DNA of 64,000 nt from Myxococcales bacterium (GCA_002731825.1 PCCS01000035.1:60506-124505); one strand, 5' to 3'. Positions 53,872-62,927 are shown, counted from the first letter of the stretch. Numbers and translations: made by a program. The notes: a model not told the origin generated them from the sequence alone.

Positions 53872-55554
53872 CTGACCCTCCACACACCATACACAGGCGA
53901 TCGCTACCTCACGTGGGATGAGATTGAAGCCTGGTTGGTAGACTGTCCAAAAGCCTTGCCCCAATGGGCGAGGCTTGAGGTTGTCGGCCTGACAGACAAT
54001 GACCGTCCAATTTATCTACTGGTCATTGGAAAACAAGATTCCCATATAGACCAACGCCCTGGTTTCTGGCTCGATGGCGGCACCCATGCGGCCGAGTGGA
54101 CCAGCGTCATGTCGGCCTTATATTCTGTCTCTGATTGGCTATCAAAACTGGCAGCTGGTGATGCGTTGGAGACGGCCTTTTTTGAATCCCACACCGCCTA
54201 CGTCATGCCCTGTATTTCACCCGATGGCTACGCGGCAATGATGGATGGCTCGCCCTTTATTCGATCGACCCTTCGTCCGCCACCCAATGCCTCGGTCCAA
54301 GTCGGTTTTGTTCCGGAAGACCTCACGGGCGACAAGACCGTCCGTTGGATGCGTTGGAAGCATCCAGCCGGCGCCTTTGTCATCGATCAAGATAACCCAT
54401 TTTTCATGCGCCCTAGAACCTTGGACGACCCGGCCGACGCGGCTTATTTCTTCTGCCAAGAAGGGTCTTTTGTCAATTGGGATGGCCATTCCTGGGTGCG
54501 GGCTCACCGGCAATTCGGTCTTGATCTGAATCGGAATTTCCCAGCCCACTGGGCCCCTTTCAGCATGTTTGGAATGGATGGCGGAACCTATCCCCTGAGT
54601 GCACCAGAGAGTCGCGCTTTAGTCGATACATTTGCGAGGTATCCCCACATCGGTGCGGCGGTCACCAATCACACGTATACGGGCTGTGTTCTCACCCAGC
54701 CGTATCGAAAAGACACGCCGCTGCCGAGGGCCGATATTCAAATCATGGAGCGCATCGCAAAGGATGCCGTCCGGGGCACTGATTATCGTGTCTACAAAAC
54801 CTATCCAGATTTTACCTACGATCCCGATACCTCCATCGTCGGCGTTTGGGCTGACACCATCAGTACGACGTTTGGAATCCCCGGTTATACATTGGAGCTG
54901 TGGGACCCTTTCGGCTATGCCGGTATAGACCATGATAAGCCAGCTGAGTTTTTTTCGTTCCCAAACCCCGAGATGATCGCGCAGGTGATCAAGCGATTTG
55001 CTGAGCGCGGCGATACGACGGAACCCTGGGCTCAAATCGAGCACCCTCAATTAGGGCAAGTCGACGTCGGCGGATTGGACTACATGAGAACAATCCGTAA
55101 CCCACCGGTCCCTCTCCTCGAGGCAGAATGTAAGCGGGGCACATTGGTTGCGGACAGGGTGCGGCGATGCCTCCCCCGAGTCGAGAGTACGCTCAAAGTG
55201 GTACGCCGTGGACCGTCTCTGTACGAAATTCAACTCACTTTGGCGAACCTGGGTTTTTTGTCGACCAGTAGCCTAGCCCACGGGGTTGACTTACCCAGTA
55301 CACCGGTTGTCCAGGCCGAGTTGACCTTACCAGACACGGCAGGTCTCGTATCAGGCCAACCGGTCAGACAAACGACACATCTTGATGGCTGGGGCTCATT
55401 TGCACCGGGCGGTGTTCATTCGGTCTACCCTAGCCTCCCTGAACGAGGTCACCAAGCTCGCCTCTCATGGCTCGTGGATGGTGATGGCACCATTTCCATC
55501 GCTTGGATAGCCGGCCGTGGTGGCCGCGGACAGGTCACTGCGCACCTGGGCTAA
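53872..55554 (+). CDS. M14 family zinc carboxypeptidase with an uncertain, apparently non-standard start
   Basis: About 560 residues. M14 landmarks: zinc ligands in DGGTHAAEW (H-x-x-E) and AAVTNHTYTG (third His), substrate Arg and Asn in LDLNRNFPAHW, and catalytic Glu in YTLELWDPFG. A C-terminal beta-rich domain of about 130 residues follows. The first ATG/GTG/TTG in frame is TTG at 53935, but family-like sequence (YLTWDEIEAWL) begins about 10 codons earlier. Between the previous gene's stop at 53866-53868 and 53935 there is only a CTG at 53872 as a plausible start. No signal peptide is seen, so it is probably cytoplasmic. It ends overlapping the convergent ligase gene by 4 bases. Confidence 0.85.
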   Translation: MTLHTPYTGDRYLTWDEIEAWLVDCPKALPQWARLEVVGLTDNDRPIYLLVIGKQDSHIDQRPGFWLDGGTHAAEWTSVMSALYSVSDWLSKLAAGDALETAFFESHTAYVMPCISPDGYAAMMDGSPFIRSTLRPPPNASVQVGFVPEDLTGDKTVRWMRWKHPAGAFVIDQDNPFFMRPRTLDDPADAAYFFCQEGSFVNWDGHSWVRAHRQFGLDLNRNFPAHWAPFSMFGMDGGTYPLSAPESRALVDTFARYPHIGAAVTNHTYTGCVLTQPYRKDTPLPRADIQIMERIAKDAVRGTDYRVYKTYPDFTYDPDTSIVGVWADTISTTFGIPGYTLELWDPFGYAGIDHDKPAEFFSFPNPEMIAQVIKRFAERGDTTEPWAQIEHPQLGQVDVGGLDYMRTIRNPPVPLLEAECKRGTLVADRVRRCLPRVESTLKVVRRGPSLYEIQLTLANLGFLSTSSLAHGVDLPSTPVVQAELTLPDTAGLVSGQPVRQTTHLDGWGSFAPGGVHSVYPSLPERGHQARLSWLVDGDGTISIAWIAGRGGRGQVTAHLG

Positions 55555-57347
55555 ATTGTTGGGTAAAGCTGCTCTATCTCCGCTTTATAAATCTCAGAGA
55601 CGACTTTTCGCTTCACTTTTTGAGTGGGCGTCAATTGCCCGCCCTCGACTGAAAAATCAACAGGCAAAATAGAAAAAGTCTTTATCTGCTCGTAACGAGC
55701 TAAGCGTCCATTGACCCCATCAACCCCCCTTTGGAGATACTGCAGCACCGTCTCATCGTTTGCACAGTCGCTGACTGCCTGAGGCCACCCATGGACCTCC
55801 GATAAATGAGGGACTTGTTCTTCGTCGATTGTCAGCAGAGCCGACAAATATTTGCGCCTATCGCCTATGACAACCGCTTGACTGATACCCGGGATAGACC
55901 TTAATCGACTCTCAATGGTCTGAGGTGCAACATTTTTTCCACCGGCTGTAATGATCAGGTCTTTTTTCCGGTCGGTAATCTTGAGAAAGCCATCGGCATC
56001 AAATTCTCCAATATCGCCCGATAGCAACCATCCATCTACGAGCGCGGCATCCGTCGCCGCTGGATCTTTGTAGTAGCCGAGAAATACATTGGGGCCGCGC
56101 ACACATATCTCGCCATCAGGTGCAATCCGAACATCTACGCCGGGCACTGGCTTACCGACAGTACCAAGACGCCTCTCCCCGCCTATGGGCCGATTGAAAG
56201 ATGTGGGCCCAGTGTCCTCGGATTGCCCATAGACTTCGTGAATTAACAGACCACAAGACTGGAAAAACTCAAGTACATCTCGCCCGATAGGCGCCGCCCC
56301 CGATACGGCAAGCTTCAGACGGTCTAGCCCGATCTGACGCGTGAGTGGCTTGAAGAATAAGCGACTCGCAAGGCGATGCTTTAATTTAAGGGCTCCAGTT
56401 AAGTGGCCGCGTAAAAATAGCGATGGGCCACTGCGACCACCGACGCCGCGGGCCCAATTAATGATCAATGACTTCAGTCCGATCGCGTCATTTAGCTTGG
56501 TTTCAAGGGCCGTCTTAAATTTTTCCCATACTCTCGGCACAGCAAGGAAGATGGTGGGTCTGGCTTGCACCAACGTCTCTTTAAGACGATCTAGAGAACC
56601 GGCAAACCAGATGGGAAAACCATAGGTGGCAGGCAAATAGATGGAGAACATCTGCTCAGCGATATGAGACAGAGGCAAGTAGCTGACAACACAATCCGAC
56701 GAATCCACGATGCCGCCCGCTGCGGTATCAAGCATCTGTGCGGTCCACGCCAAATTATGGTGCGACAACATGACACCCTTCGGAGGTCCGGTGGTCCCGC
56801 TCGTATAAATGAGCGTGGCGAGATCATCATCTTTTAAGGTTTCAACGTGGGCGTCCACCTCGGAGAGCCGGTCGGAACCCATGTCGAGAAAATCCCTGAA
56901 AGAACAGACAATCTCTTCGTGCTCTAAAGCCTGGCCCTCGATGAGTACAACCCGCTGTAGATCCGGTAATGTCATGAGTTGACTCGACACACGTGACCAT
57001 AATTCACGATTTTGAACGACGAAGACACGCGCTTCACAGTGAGAGACAATGTACGCGACCTGCTCGGCCGTCGATGTCTGATATACGCCTGCCGGAACCG
57101 CACCGACCATCATGGCACCCACGTCGGCGATCAACCACTCAGGGCAGCCGTCTGACATGATTGCCACGCCCTGACCGCGGGGACAATCGTGCGCAAGTAA
57201 AGCGGCAGCAAACGCCGCTGCTCGGCTCGAATACTGGCTCCAAGTGAGATGAGACCAGGTGTCGTTTTCAAAGTGATAGAGCGCCGGGTCATTTGGTCGC
57301 TGACGACCCAACTCTACGATTCGAGCCGGAATTGTCTTCAATCCCAT
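55551..57347 (-). CDS. Long-chain acyl-CoA synthetase (AMP-forming)
   Basis: A 598-residue ANL-superfamily ligase. The AMP-binding loop is LIYTSGTTGPPKGVMLSHHN. The acyl-binding and adenylate motifs are YLPLSHIAEQ, EVYGQSEDTG and WLLSGDIGEFDADGFLKITD, with the C-terminal hinge and catalytic Lys region RKKDLIITAGGKNVAP. It activates fatty acids to acyl-CoA for the beta-oxidation genes in this window or for lipid synthesis. The ATG at 57347 with AGGA 7 bases upstream was chosen over an ATG at 57365. Divergent from the cyclic-nucleotide-binding gene. Confidence 0.93.
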   Translation of the reverse strand: MGLKTIPARIVELGRQRPNDPALYHFENDTWSHLTWSQYSSRAAAFAAALLAHDCPRGQGVAIMSDGCPEWLIADVGAMMVGAVPAGVYQTSTAEQVAYIVSHCEARVFVVQNRELWSRVSSQLMTLPDLQRVVLIEGQALEHEEIVCSFRDFLDMGSDRLSEVDAHVETLKDDDLATLIYTSGTTGPPKGVMLSHHNLAWTAQMLDTAAGGIVDSSDCVVSYLPLSHIAEQMFSIYLPATYGFPIWFAGSLDRLKETLVQARPTIFLAVPRVWEKFKTALETKLNDAIGLKSLIINWARGVGGRSGPSLFLRGHLTGALKLKHRLASRLFFKPLTRQIGLDRLKLAVSGAAPIGRDVLEFFQSCGLLIHEVYGQSEDTGPTSFNRPIGGERRLGTVGKPVPGVDVRIAPDGEICVRGPNVFLGYYKDPAATDAALVDGWLLSGDIGEFDADGFLKITDRKKDLIITAGGKNVAPQTIESRLRSIPGISQAVVIGDRRKYLSALLTIDEEQVPHLSEVHGWPQAVSDCANDETVLQYLQRGVDGVNGRLARYEQIKTFSILPVDFSVEGGQLTPTQKVKRKVVSEIYKAEIEQLYPTI

Positions 57348-57438
57348 TCTGGCTTCCTTCCACACATAAGATCGTAAAAAATAAGGTCATTCCTTGGACT
57401 TCTGGTATTGTCTTATACGGATGGTTTGGGGGCAAGTG

Positions 57439-57981
57439 GTGTCTGAAGTCAAGTCTATACATAGTCTAGCTCAGACGGTCGCTGCCGGCGAGGTGTTATT
57501 TAAAGAAGGCACCGAGGGCGGCGGCATGATCATTCTTCTCTCGGGACGACTCGATGTCTATAGGGATGGCATCAAGATCGGTACGATCACAGAACCCGGT
57601 TCATATGTGGGCGAGTCGACAATACTGACGGGCAACCAACGGTCCGCAACAGTGATCGCGGAGTCGTCGGCAACCATCATTCACTTAAGTGCAAGTCAAG
57701 CGACAGCCTTTCTGCAGGGTCGAGAAACAGAAGGAAAAGCCCTTCGAAATTTAGCAGAGCGCTTGGAGAGTACAAACTCACAGCTCGTGGAAAAGCAGGG
57801 CCGTCTTACGGAACACAAAGAGTCCATGACTGAATTACTCAGCTCACTGAAGAACCTATATGCTGAAATGGATAAGACAGAGCCGTCCCAAGATGCCTAT
57901 TACGAATCCATGCGTAATATTAGACGGCTGATCAACACCTATGGGACTGGCCGTTTTACGAAGAATCGCATCCAAGTCTGA
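57439..57981 (+). CDS. Cyclic-nucleotide-binding domain protein with coiled-coil tail
   Basis: About 180 residues; starts ATG 57421 and GTG 57436 and 57439 are all in frame. A CRP-type beta-roll covers about residues 10-110 with a kept phosphate-binding cassette (GSYVGESTILTGNQRSATV). The C-terminal 65 residues are a Glu/Lys-rich coiled coil (LESTNSQLVEKQGRLTEHKE). There is no DNA-binding helix-turn-helix, so it is probably a ligand-dependent protein-protein regulator like the 2.4 kb protein. It is divergent from the acyl-CoA synthetase. Confidence 0.78.
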   Translation: MSEVKSIHSLAQTVAAGEVLFKEGTEGGGMIILLSGRLDVYRDGIKIGTITEPGSYVGESTILTGNQRSATVIAESSATIIHLSASQATAFLQGRETEGKALRNLAERLESTNSQLVEKQGRLTEHKESMTELLSSLKNLYAEMDKTEPSQDAYYESMRNIRRLINTYGTGRFTKNRIQV

Positions 57982-58015
57982 GGCGATACCTCACAGCCTC
58001 GATGCGGTCTGATGC

Positions 58016-58585
58016 CTACTTAGTTGGCGCTGATGTGGGCGCTGATGTGGGCGCTGACGTGGGCTTCGCTGCAGGAGCCGGCCCAGCGGCCTCGACTGTG
58101 ATAGTGGCACTGAGTGCTTTACCAAAAGAGCGATGCGCACCATCGGCAAATTGCATCGTGAGCGTGTGCTTACCGGGTGTCAGTTTAATCTTCGTTTTCG
58201 TCTGACCCTTACCAAAGTGAATGTGCTTCTCATCCATCGGAACAACGCCACCATATGGAATGGGTGATGCATCTACGATGAGATGATGATGCCCTTTGGT
58301 TTTGTCTTCAACGGCGGAGCCGGCTGGTGCAATGGACATACCCTCGAGTCCAAATTCCACCTCGACCTCGGTGCCAACTTTAGCACCATCTTTTGGCGTG
58401 ACGAAAAAGACACGCGCCGCCTTTTTATCCGTTTTCTTCGCAGCAGCCTTCGGTGTTTTTACCGTATCTGCCTTCGCTGGGGTCTTGGCGGCCGCAGCAC
58501 CACCGCTGGCGGCGTCCTTCTTAGCGCAGCCAAAGCACAAAGCAACAGAGACGATGCACCCAATTAGTTTTATTTTTCCAAGCAT
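58016..58585 (-). CDS. DUF4399 lipoprotein
   Basis: A 189-residue protein with lipobox VSVALCFGCAKK and an Ala/Lys/Thr-rich linker. A DUF4399 domain (about 60-165) carries the His-rich signature KGHHHLIVD, a second site EKHIHFGKGQT and HTLTMQFADGAHRSFG. Clustered His in these positions suggest metal binding. The C-terminal tail repeats PTSAPTSAPT from a 12-base DNA repeat. Function of the family is unknown. It converges on the cyclic-nucleotide-binding gene. Confidence 0.85.
   Translation of the reverse strand: MLGKIKLIGCIVSVALCFGCAKKDAASGGAAAAKTPAKADTVKTPKAAAKKTDKKAARVFFVTPKDGAKVGTEVEVEFGLEGMSIAPAGSAVEDKTKGHHHLIVDASPIPYGGVVPMDEKHIHFGKGQTKTKIKLTPGKHTLTMQFADGAHRSFGKALSATITVEAAGPAPAAKPTSAPTSAPTSAPTK
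58026..58061 (-). repeat. Three tandem 12-base repeats in the DUF4399 gene 3' end
   Basis: GGCGCTGATGTG occurs twice and GGCGCTGACGTG once in tandem on the + strand (58026-58061). Read on the minus strand they encode the Pro-Thr-Ser-Ala units of the C-terminal tail. Copy number may vary between strains. Confidence 0.8.
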
Positions 58586-58695
58586 AATATCCTCTTCTGA
58601 TCAAAGACATAGAGACCGGGTTTCAAGACCCATTGCGATGCAGTTTCAAGGGTAATTGCGGCTGGGTCAAGTGCAGAAAGTCAACTGACGCAACA

Positions 58696-59874
58696 TCATG
58701 ATTGAGCCGGCCCCCGCTTCAACCGAATCAGCGCGATTTCAGACGGCACACCGACGCGGACTGGAGGCCCCCAATACCCTGTCCCGGAATGCACATAAAT
58801 CCAGGTTCGATCTGAATGTCTGTGCAGACCGCTGACATAGGGCTGAACCAACTTCACCAAGTATTTTCCAGGCCAAATTTGCCCACCGTGCGTATGACCC
58901 GAGAGGACCAAGTCGATTTTGCCCTTGGACGCATCATGAATGGCCTTTGGCTGATGGGACAATAAAACCGAGGTTCGCGTCAGGTCGCGGCCCGCATTGG
59001 CCGAAGCGAAATCATAGCCATGGTCAGATAAAAAGCGACCCGCACGCCAGTCATCGACCCCAAGAAGATCGAGTGAGGCCCCCTCGTGTTCAATGGCAAC
59101 ACACTCATTTCGTAGAACTCGGACCCCCCACGAAGTCAACGCATCAACCCACTGCTGAGCGCCAGAATAGTATTCATGATTTCCTGTGACGAAGAAAATG
59201 CCATGTCGTGCCTTAATGTGCGTAAGCCGCTTCACGATAGGCCCTAAATCGGCGACGGACCCATCGATGAGATCGCCGGTCAGAGCCACAAGGTCCGGAT
59301 TTAATTGATTGACGCGCTCGACTAAATGCTCGGCAAATGCCTCTCGAAGAGTGGGCCCAAAGTGTGTGTCGGAGAGCTGGACAATTTTAAATCCATCAAG
59401 GGCCGCCGGCAGGCCATCTATAGGCACATTGACAGACTCGAGATTGGGGTTCGATAGAGCCAGGGCCACACCCGAACCACCCATACTGGCCGCGGTCACC
59501 GTGGCTGCGCCCGCCAGCCCTCGGGCAAAAAACTCACGGCGCACGACATCAACGTCAGATTGCCGACTCATCTTGGTCACTAGCCAGCGCAAACCGTCGC
59601 CCACCAAAAGAATCACGAGGCAGAAGGCTGCGAGAGCGCCCCAGAGATACCAAACTCGTCCGATATATGGTCCGCCGGGCACATTTAAGTACCGGGCGAT
59701 TGGAATACCGATTAGACACCCAAAGCCCAAGGCCAGCAGCAAGCGACCTCCAAAGCGACGCAATCGATCATCGCGGGTCGTATCACGAAAGAGCCGCCGA
59801 TAAAGATAGACGTGGCTGGCGATCAGTGCACCGACCGCGATTGTAAACGCAATGATGAAAAATAGGATGCGCAT
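58696..59874 (-). CDS. Membrane-associated metallophosphoesterase, YkuE-like
   Basis: About 392 residues. The N-terminal 140 residues hold about four hydrophobic helices (FFIIAFTIAVGALIASHVYL, LWGALAAFCLVILLV). A Tat-like RREFFARGLAGAA segment follows, then a calcineurin-like domain with all metal motifs: VQLSDTHFGPT, ALTGDLIDGS, VTGNHEYYSG, LLSHQP and SGHTHGGQIWPG. This matches YkuE-type phosphoesterases. The upstream frame to 60057 lacks family-like sequence; the ATG at 59874 was chosen. It is divergent from the isomerase gene. Confidence 0.88.
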   Translation of the reverse strand: MRILFFIIAFTIAVGALIASHVYLYRRLFRDTTRDDRLRRFGGRLLLALGFGCLIGIPIARYLNVPGGPYIGRVWYLWGALAAFCLVILLVGDGLRWLVTKMSRQSDVDVVRREFFARGLAGAATVTAASMGGSGVALALSNPNLESVNVPIDGLPAALDGFKIVQLSDTHFGPTLREAFAEHLVERVNQLNPDLVALTGDLIDGSVADLGPIVKRLTHIKARHGIFFVTGNHEYYSGAQQWVDALTSWGVRVLRNECVAIEHEGASLDLLGVDDWRAGRFLSDHGYDFASANAGRDLTRTSVLLSHQPKAIHDASKGKIDLVLSGHTHGGQIWPGKYLVKLVQPYVSGLHRHSDRTWIYVHSGTGYWGPPVRVGVPSEIALIRLKRGPAQS

Positions 59875-59973
59875 AAACGTCTCGCTTTGATTCGGCCAAC
59901 ACCAAGAGCGTGGACGACATTCTAGAAACCATATAGCCTTGACCAACCGTTGCGCAATAGGAGGCGTGTATAC

Positions 59974-60552
59974 GTGAGCAAAGTACTGACATTTTACTAC
60001 GACGTTGCGAGTCCGTATTCGTACATTTCCGCTGCGCGCATTAAGGATGTATCCCAAAGGTCAAACGTCACCGTTCAATGGACGCCATTCCTCTTGGGAG
60101 GCGTTTTTAGAAGCGTAGGCAATACGATGCCTGGTGCTCTACCTGCGAGGGCGAAATATATGCTGAAAGACCTGACTCGCTGGTCCAAAGCATGGGATAT
60201 TCCATTTAAGTTTTCCGATACGTTCCCCCATAACTCACTGCTCGCGATGCGCGCGTTGACTGCGGCCCCAAAAGATCGCGTCGAAGACCTGAGTTTGTCA
60301 ATTTTCAGGGCTGCGTGGGTGCACAATCTGGATATGTCAAAACCCGATATCGTCGCAGATGCGCTCGGCGACCTCGCCCCTGAACTTTTGGCTGCCACTC
60401 AAGATCCAGCGGTGAAAGATCGCTTAAAAGAAACCACTCAAGACGCGGTTGATGCGGGTGGATTCGGCGCACCATCTTTTGTTGTTGGCAACGAACTCTA
60501 TTGGGGAAATGATCGCTTAGAAATGGCCGTCTTGGCCGCCTCTATCGCCTAA
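59974..60552 (+). CDS. 2-hydroxychromene-2-carboxylate isomerase / DsbA-family (kappa-GST) protein
   Basis: A 192-residue thioredoxin-fold protein of the DSBA-like family. The start KVLTFYYDVASPYSYISA and the later GGFGAPSFVVGNELYWGNDR are typical of 2-hydroxychromene-2-carboxylate isomerases and kappa glutathione transferases. These lack the CxxC of true DsbA and use glutathione; here Ser replaces the first Cys (SPYSY). AGGAGG lies 9 bases before the GTG at 59974, which fixes the start. No naphthalene-pathway genes are nearby, so the substrate is open. Confidence 0.88.
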   Translation: MSKVLTFYYDVASPYSYISAARIKDVSQRSNVTVQWTPFLLGGVFRSVGNTMPGALPARAKYMLKDLTRWSKAWDIPFKFSDTFPHNSLLAMRALTAAPKDRVEDLSLSIFRAAWVHNLDMSKPDIVADALGDLAPELLAATQDPAVKDRLKETTQDAVDAGGFGAPSFVVGNELYWGNDRLEMAVLAASIA

Positions 60553-60642
60553 TCGACTCATCCGAGCCTGGCTGTGTCCAAATCAGGTGCCGGCTCGACC
60601 ATGTCATCAGTCGATTTGAGTATCGTTCGGTCTCGAGCATCA

Positions 60643-60675
60643 CTCGTCAGACCCAAGTCGAGTCCGTCTGACGAG
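60643..60675. terminator. Perfect 10-base-pair hairpin between convergent genes
   Basis: CTCGTCAGAC and GTCTGACGAG form a perfect stem with a 13-base loop. It lies 16 bases after the groES stop and 90 bases after the isomerase stop, on opposite strands. It is the strongest hairpin found in the window and is well placed as a bidirectional transcription end, but no T-tract follows on either strand. Confidence 0.45.
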
Positions 60676-60690
60676 CACGGTCGGCCGCGC

Positions 60691-61047
60691 CTATTGTAAA
60701 TCGCTGAGTTTAACTTCTTCCACGACAGCGACAACGTCTTTGACCTCGAGCAATCTTAGGGAATCATCCCAGGGCACCGTAAGCCCCTTATGCTTGGGGA
60801 AGAGGATCCGCGCGCCCATGGGCACACCGCTCACATTTTTACCTAAAGACGGCTCATCAGACGACTCAGCGCGTGCCACCTCAATGACTTCACCGTAGGC
60901 TGCGTCATCGTGTTGTTCTTTGACACCCTCTGGTAAAAATAAGCCTGCGGCCGAGCGTTCGTCGAGCTTAATCAATTTGGCGAGTATGCGAGGTCCAAGT
61001 GGCTTAATGTGGCGTACGCTGTGGGTTGCTTCTGTGTCTTTTGGCAT
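60691..61047 (-). CDS. GroES-like co-chaperonin, not linked to groEL
   Basis: A 118-residue GroES-fold protein (IKPLGPRILAKLIKLDERSA start, GARILFPKHKGLTV, VKDVVAVVEEV). The mobile loop that contacts GroEL reads SAAGLFLPEGVKE, near the canonical GGIVL region but altered. There is an extra segment rich in Ser/Glu/Asp (ARAESSDEPSLGKNVSG) compared with the usual 95-100 residues. The ATG at 61047 with GGAG upstream is preferred over the longer frame opening at 61182. No groEL follows, so it may be a second or specialised GroES. Confidence 0.82.
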   Translation of the reverse strand: MPKDTEATHSVRHIKPLGPRILAKLIKLDERSAAGLFLPEGVKEQHDDAAYGEVIEVARAESSDEPSLGKNVSGVPMGARILFPKHKGLTVPWDDSLRLLEVKDVVAVVEEVKLSDLQ

Positions 61048-61113
61048 CTTGAAATGAACTCCCGTTAGAAAACGACTCTTGCATCTTTTGCAAGAACCAC
61101 GCAAAAGAGTGAC

Positions 61114-61776
61114 ATGGGACGCATCATCCTCACTATTGCCGGCTCTTGGGACACGATTCCAGCCTTTAATACCGAACTCCACACAGAGGTCAAGGGTCCA
61201 GATCGCGACTTCGCCGAAGACTTTGTGTTTGTGGGCCAGCGCGCCCAGGTTCTCGATGACTCAGATATTGAGCAGATTCGCAAGCACACACACCTCATTC
61301 ATGCGGGGGTGGTCTTCGATGGTGAGACCCGCAGCTGGGCACAGAAAGCGGCTCAATTCGCAATGGATGCAGTTCATGGAGGCGCGACCGGCGTGTTTGT
61401 TGAAACGGCGTGTAAAACATTTACTAAAAAGGCGCTGTCAGGTCTCACCCCCACTGATCCCCATAGCTTATTCCACCTTTTTGTCGAGGTGATGGGCGAT
61501 GCCACTCACTTCTCGACTGAGGGCATGCACGCCTTTGGCCTAGCCGAAGTCAAAGCGCCCTATTCCCCCCTTAATCGGGAGAGCGCCCAAGCTGCAGTGA
61601 TTAGCCTGGCCGCTCAGATGGTTTGCGAGCGCTTTAGACCGATCGATGGCGGATATTTTCGAGCGAGTGAAAGTGCACCGCTCTATGAAGTCACTCAATC
61701 GGGCGTCGATGGGGCGTCTTCCGATGACCCGTACGCAAACCCATTGCCACCCTGGTACCTACAGCTCAGCGATTAA
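61114..61776 (+). CDS. Conserved hypothetical cytoplasmic protein
   Basis: A 220-residue protein with no signal or membrane segment. Visible blocks are WDTIPAFNTELHTEVKGPDR, AAQFAMDAVHGGATGVFVET, FHLFVEVMGDATHFSTEGMH and a C-terminal NPLPPWYLQLSD. The arrangement weakly recalls DUF4261 proteins, but I cannot confirm it. It is divergent from the GroES-like gene with 66 bases between the starts. Confidence 0.6.
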   Translation: MGRIILTIAGSWDTIPAFNTELHTEVKGPDRDFAEDFVFVGQRAQVLDDSDIEQIRKHTHLIHAGVVFDGETRSWAQKAAQFAMDAVHGGATGVFVETACKTFTKKALSGLTPTDPHSLFHLFVEVMGDATHFSTEGMHAFGLAEVKAPYSPLNRESAQAAVISLAAQMVCERFRPIDGGYFRASESAPLYEVTQSGVDGASSDDPYANPLPPWYLQLSD

Positions 61777-61782
61777 TCGACA

Positions 61783-62916
61783 CTAAAGCTTCAAATGCCA
61801 GCGTGAGATGACCTCATTCATGATCTCCGACGTTCCACCTCCTATGGGCAGGAGTCGCGCATCACGGCTGAGACGTTCGACCTTACTTTCCCGCATGTAG
61901 CCCATTCCACCAAAAATCTGGACGGCCTCGTAGCAGACGTCTATGGCTATCTGAGCAGAAAAATTCTTCGCCATAGCCACCTCGGCTACGGGTTGTTCCC
62001 CGTTCCGAATCCGATGTGCCAGGCTGTAATTAAATGCCTTTGCCGCTTCGACCTGGGTCGCCATTTTGGCGAGTTTGTGCCGAGTGACCTGGAAGCCTGA
62101 TAAGCTCTTACCGAACGCTGTGCGACTTTTCGCATAGGCGATAGCCTCTGCCAGGGCAACCTCAGCTGTCGCATGCCCGTAGAATGCCAAAGCCAGACGC
62201 TCGCCGACAAAATTCTGCATCACAGCAACAAATCCAGTGCCTTCATCGCCAATCCGATTCTCCATGGGCACGCGCACATCGTCGAAATAAAGTGCGGCTG
62301 TGTCGCTGGCCCACCACCCTGTCTTCTTCAGCGGTTTAGAGGCCCTGTAACCAGCCATTCCCTTCTCGACAACGAAGAACGTAAGTCCACCATGTGGGTC
62401 ATCACTGGTGCGAGCGAGCACGGTGACATAATCGGCTCGTATCCCACTGGTAATATACAGCTTACTGCCGTTGATAATGTAGTCTGACCCATCGCGCACA
62501 GCGCGGGTTTTAATCCCGGACACATCGCTGCCTGCGCCGGGCTCAGTGACGCCTAGAGCAGCTACCTTTTTGCCATTTAACACGGGGCGCACAAACCGGT
62601 CCTTCTGGCTGGCGTCACCCAGATTCATGATGGGCGGGAGTGCAATGCCAAGAGATTGTAGGCCCACCATGACCCCGGTACTCCCGGCCGTCAATAAGGC
62701 TTCCGCTGCGACGAGCGGATAAAGCGCATCACCACCCGAACCACCAAGCTCTTCTGGAAAACCCGCGCCCAAAATGCCAGCTTTGGCCGCTTTGAAGTAC
62801 AAATCTCTTGGGAATTCGCCTCGCTCTTCCCAATCGAAGACATGAGGCTCGATCTCATCGCGTGTAAAGCGCAAGACCATGTCTCGGAATTGCTCTAGTT
62901 CCGGTTCAAACGTCAT
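61783..62916 (-). CDS. Acyl-CoA dehydrogenase
   Basis: A 377-residue FAD-dependent dehydrogenase. Landmarks are LGVTEPGAGSDVSGI, INGSKLYITSGIRADYV, TAFGKSLSGFQVTRHKLA, the flavin segment QIFGGMGYMRESKVERLSRD and a C-terminal IGGGTSEIMNEVI. Its catalytic base would be Glu in that last segment or in helix G. It feeds ETF in beta-oxidation and complements the acyl-CoA synthetase, thiolase and FadJ in the window. It follows the NifU-type gene by 11 bases on the same strand. Confidence 0.93.
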   Translation of the reverse strand: MTFEPELEQFRDMVLRFTRDEIEPHVFDWEERGEFPRDLYFKAAKAGILGAGFPEELGGSGGDALYPLVAAEALLTAGSTGVMVGLQSLGIALPPIMNLGDASQKDRFVRPVLNGKKVAALGVTEPGAGSDVSGIKTRAVRDGSDYIINGSKLYITSGIRADYVTVLARTSDDPHGGLTFFVVEKGMAGYRASKPLKKTGWWASDTAALYFDDVRVPMENRIGDEGTGFVAVMQNFVGERLALAFYGHATAEVALAEAIAYAKSRTAFGKSLSGFQVTRHKLAKMATQVEAAKAFNYSLAHRIRNGEQPVAEVAMAKNFSAQIAIDVCYEAVQIFGGMGYMRESKVERLSRDARLLPIGGGTSEIMNEVISRWHLKL

Positions 62917-62927
62917 CTATGTGCACC

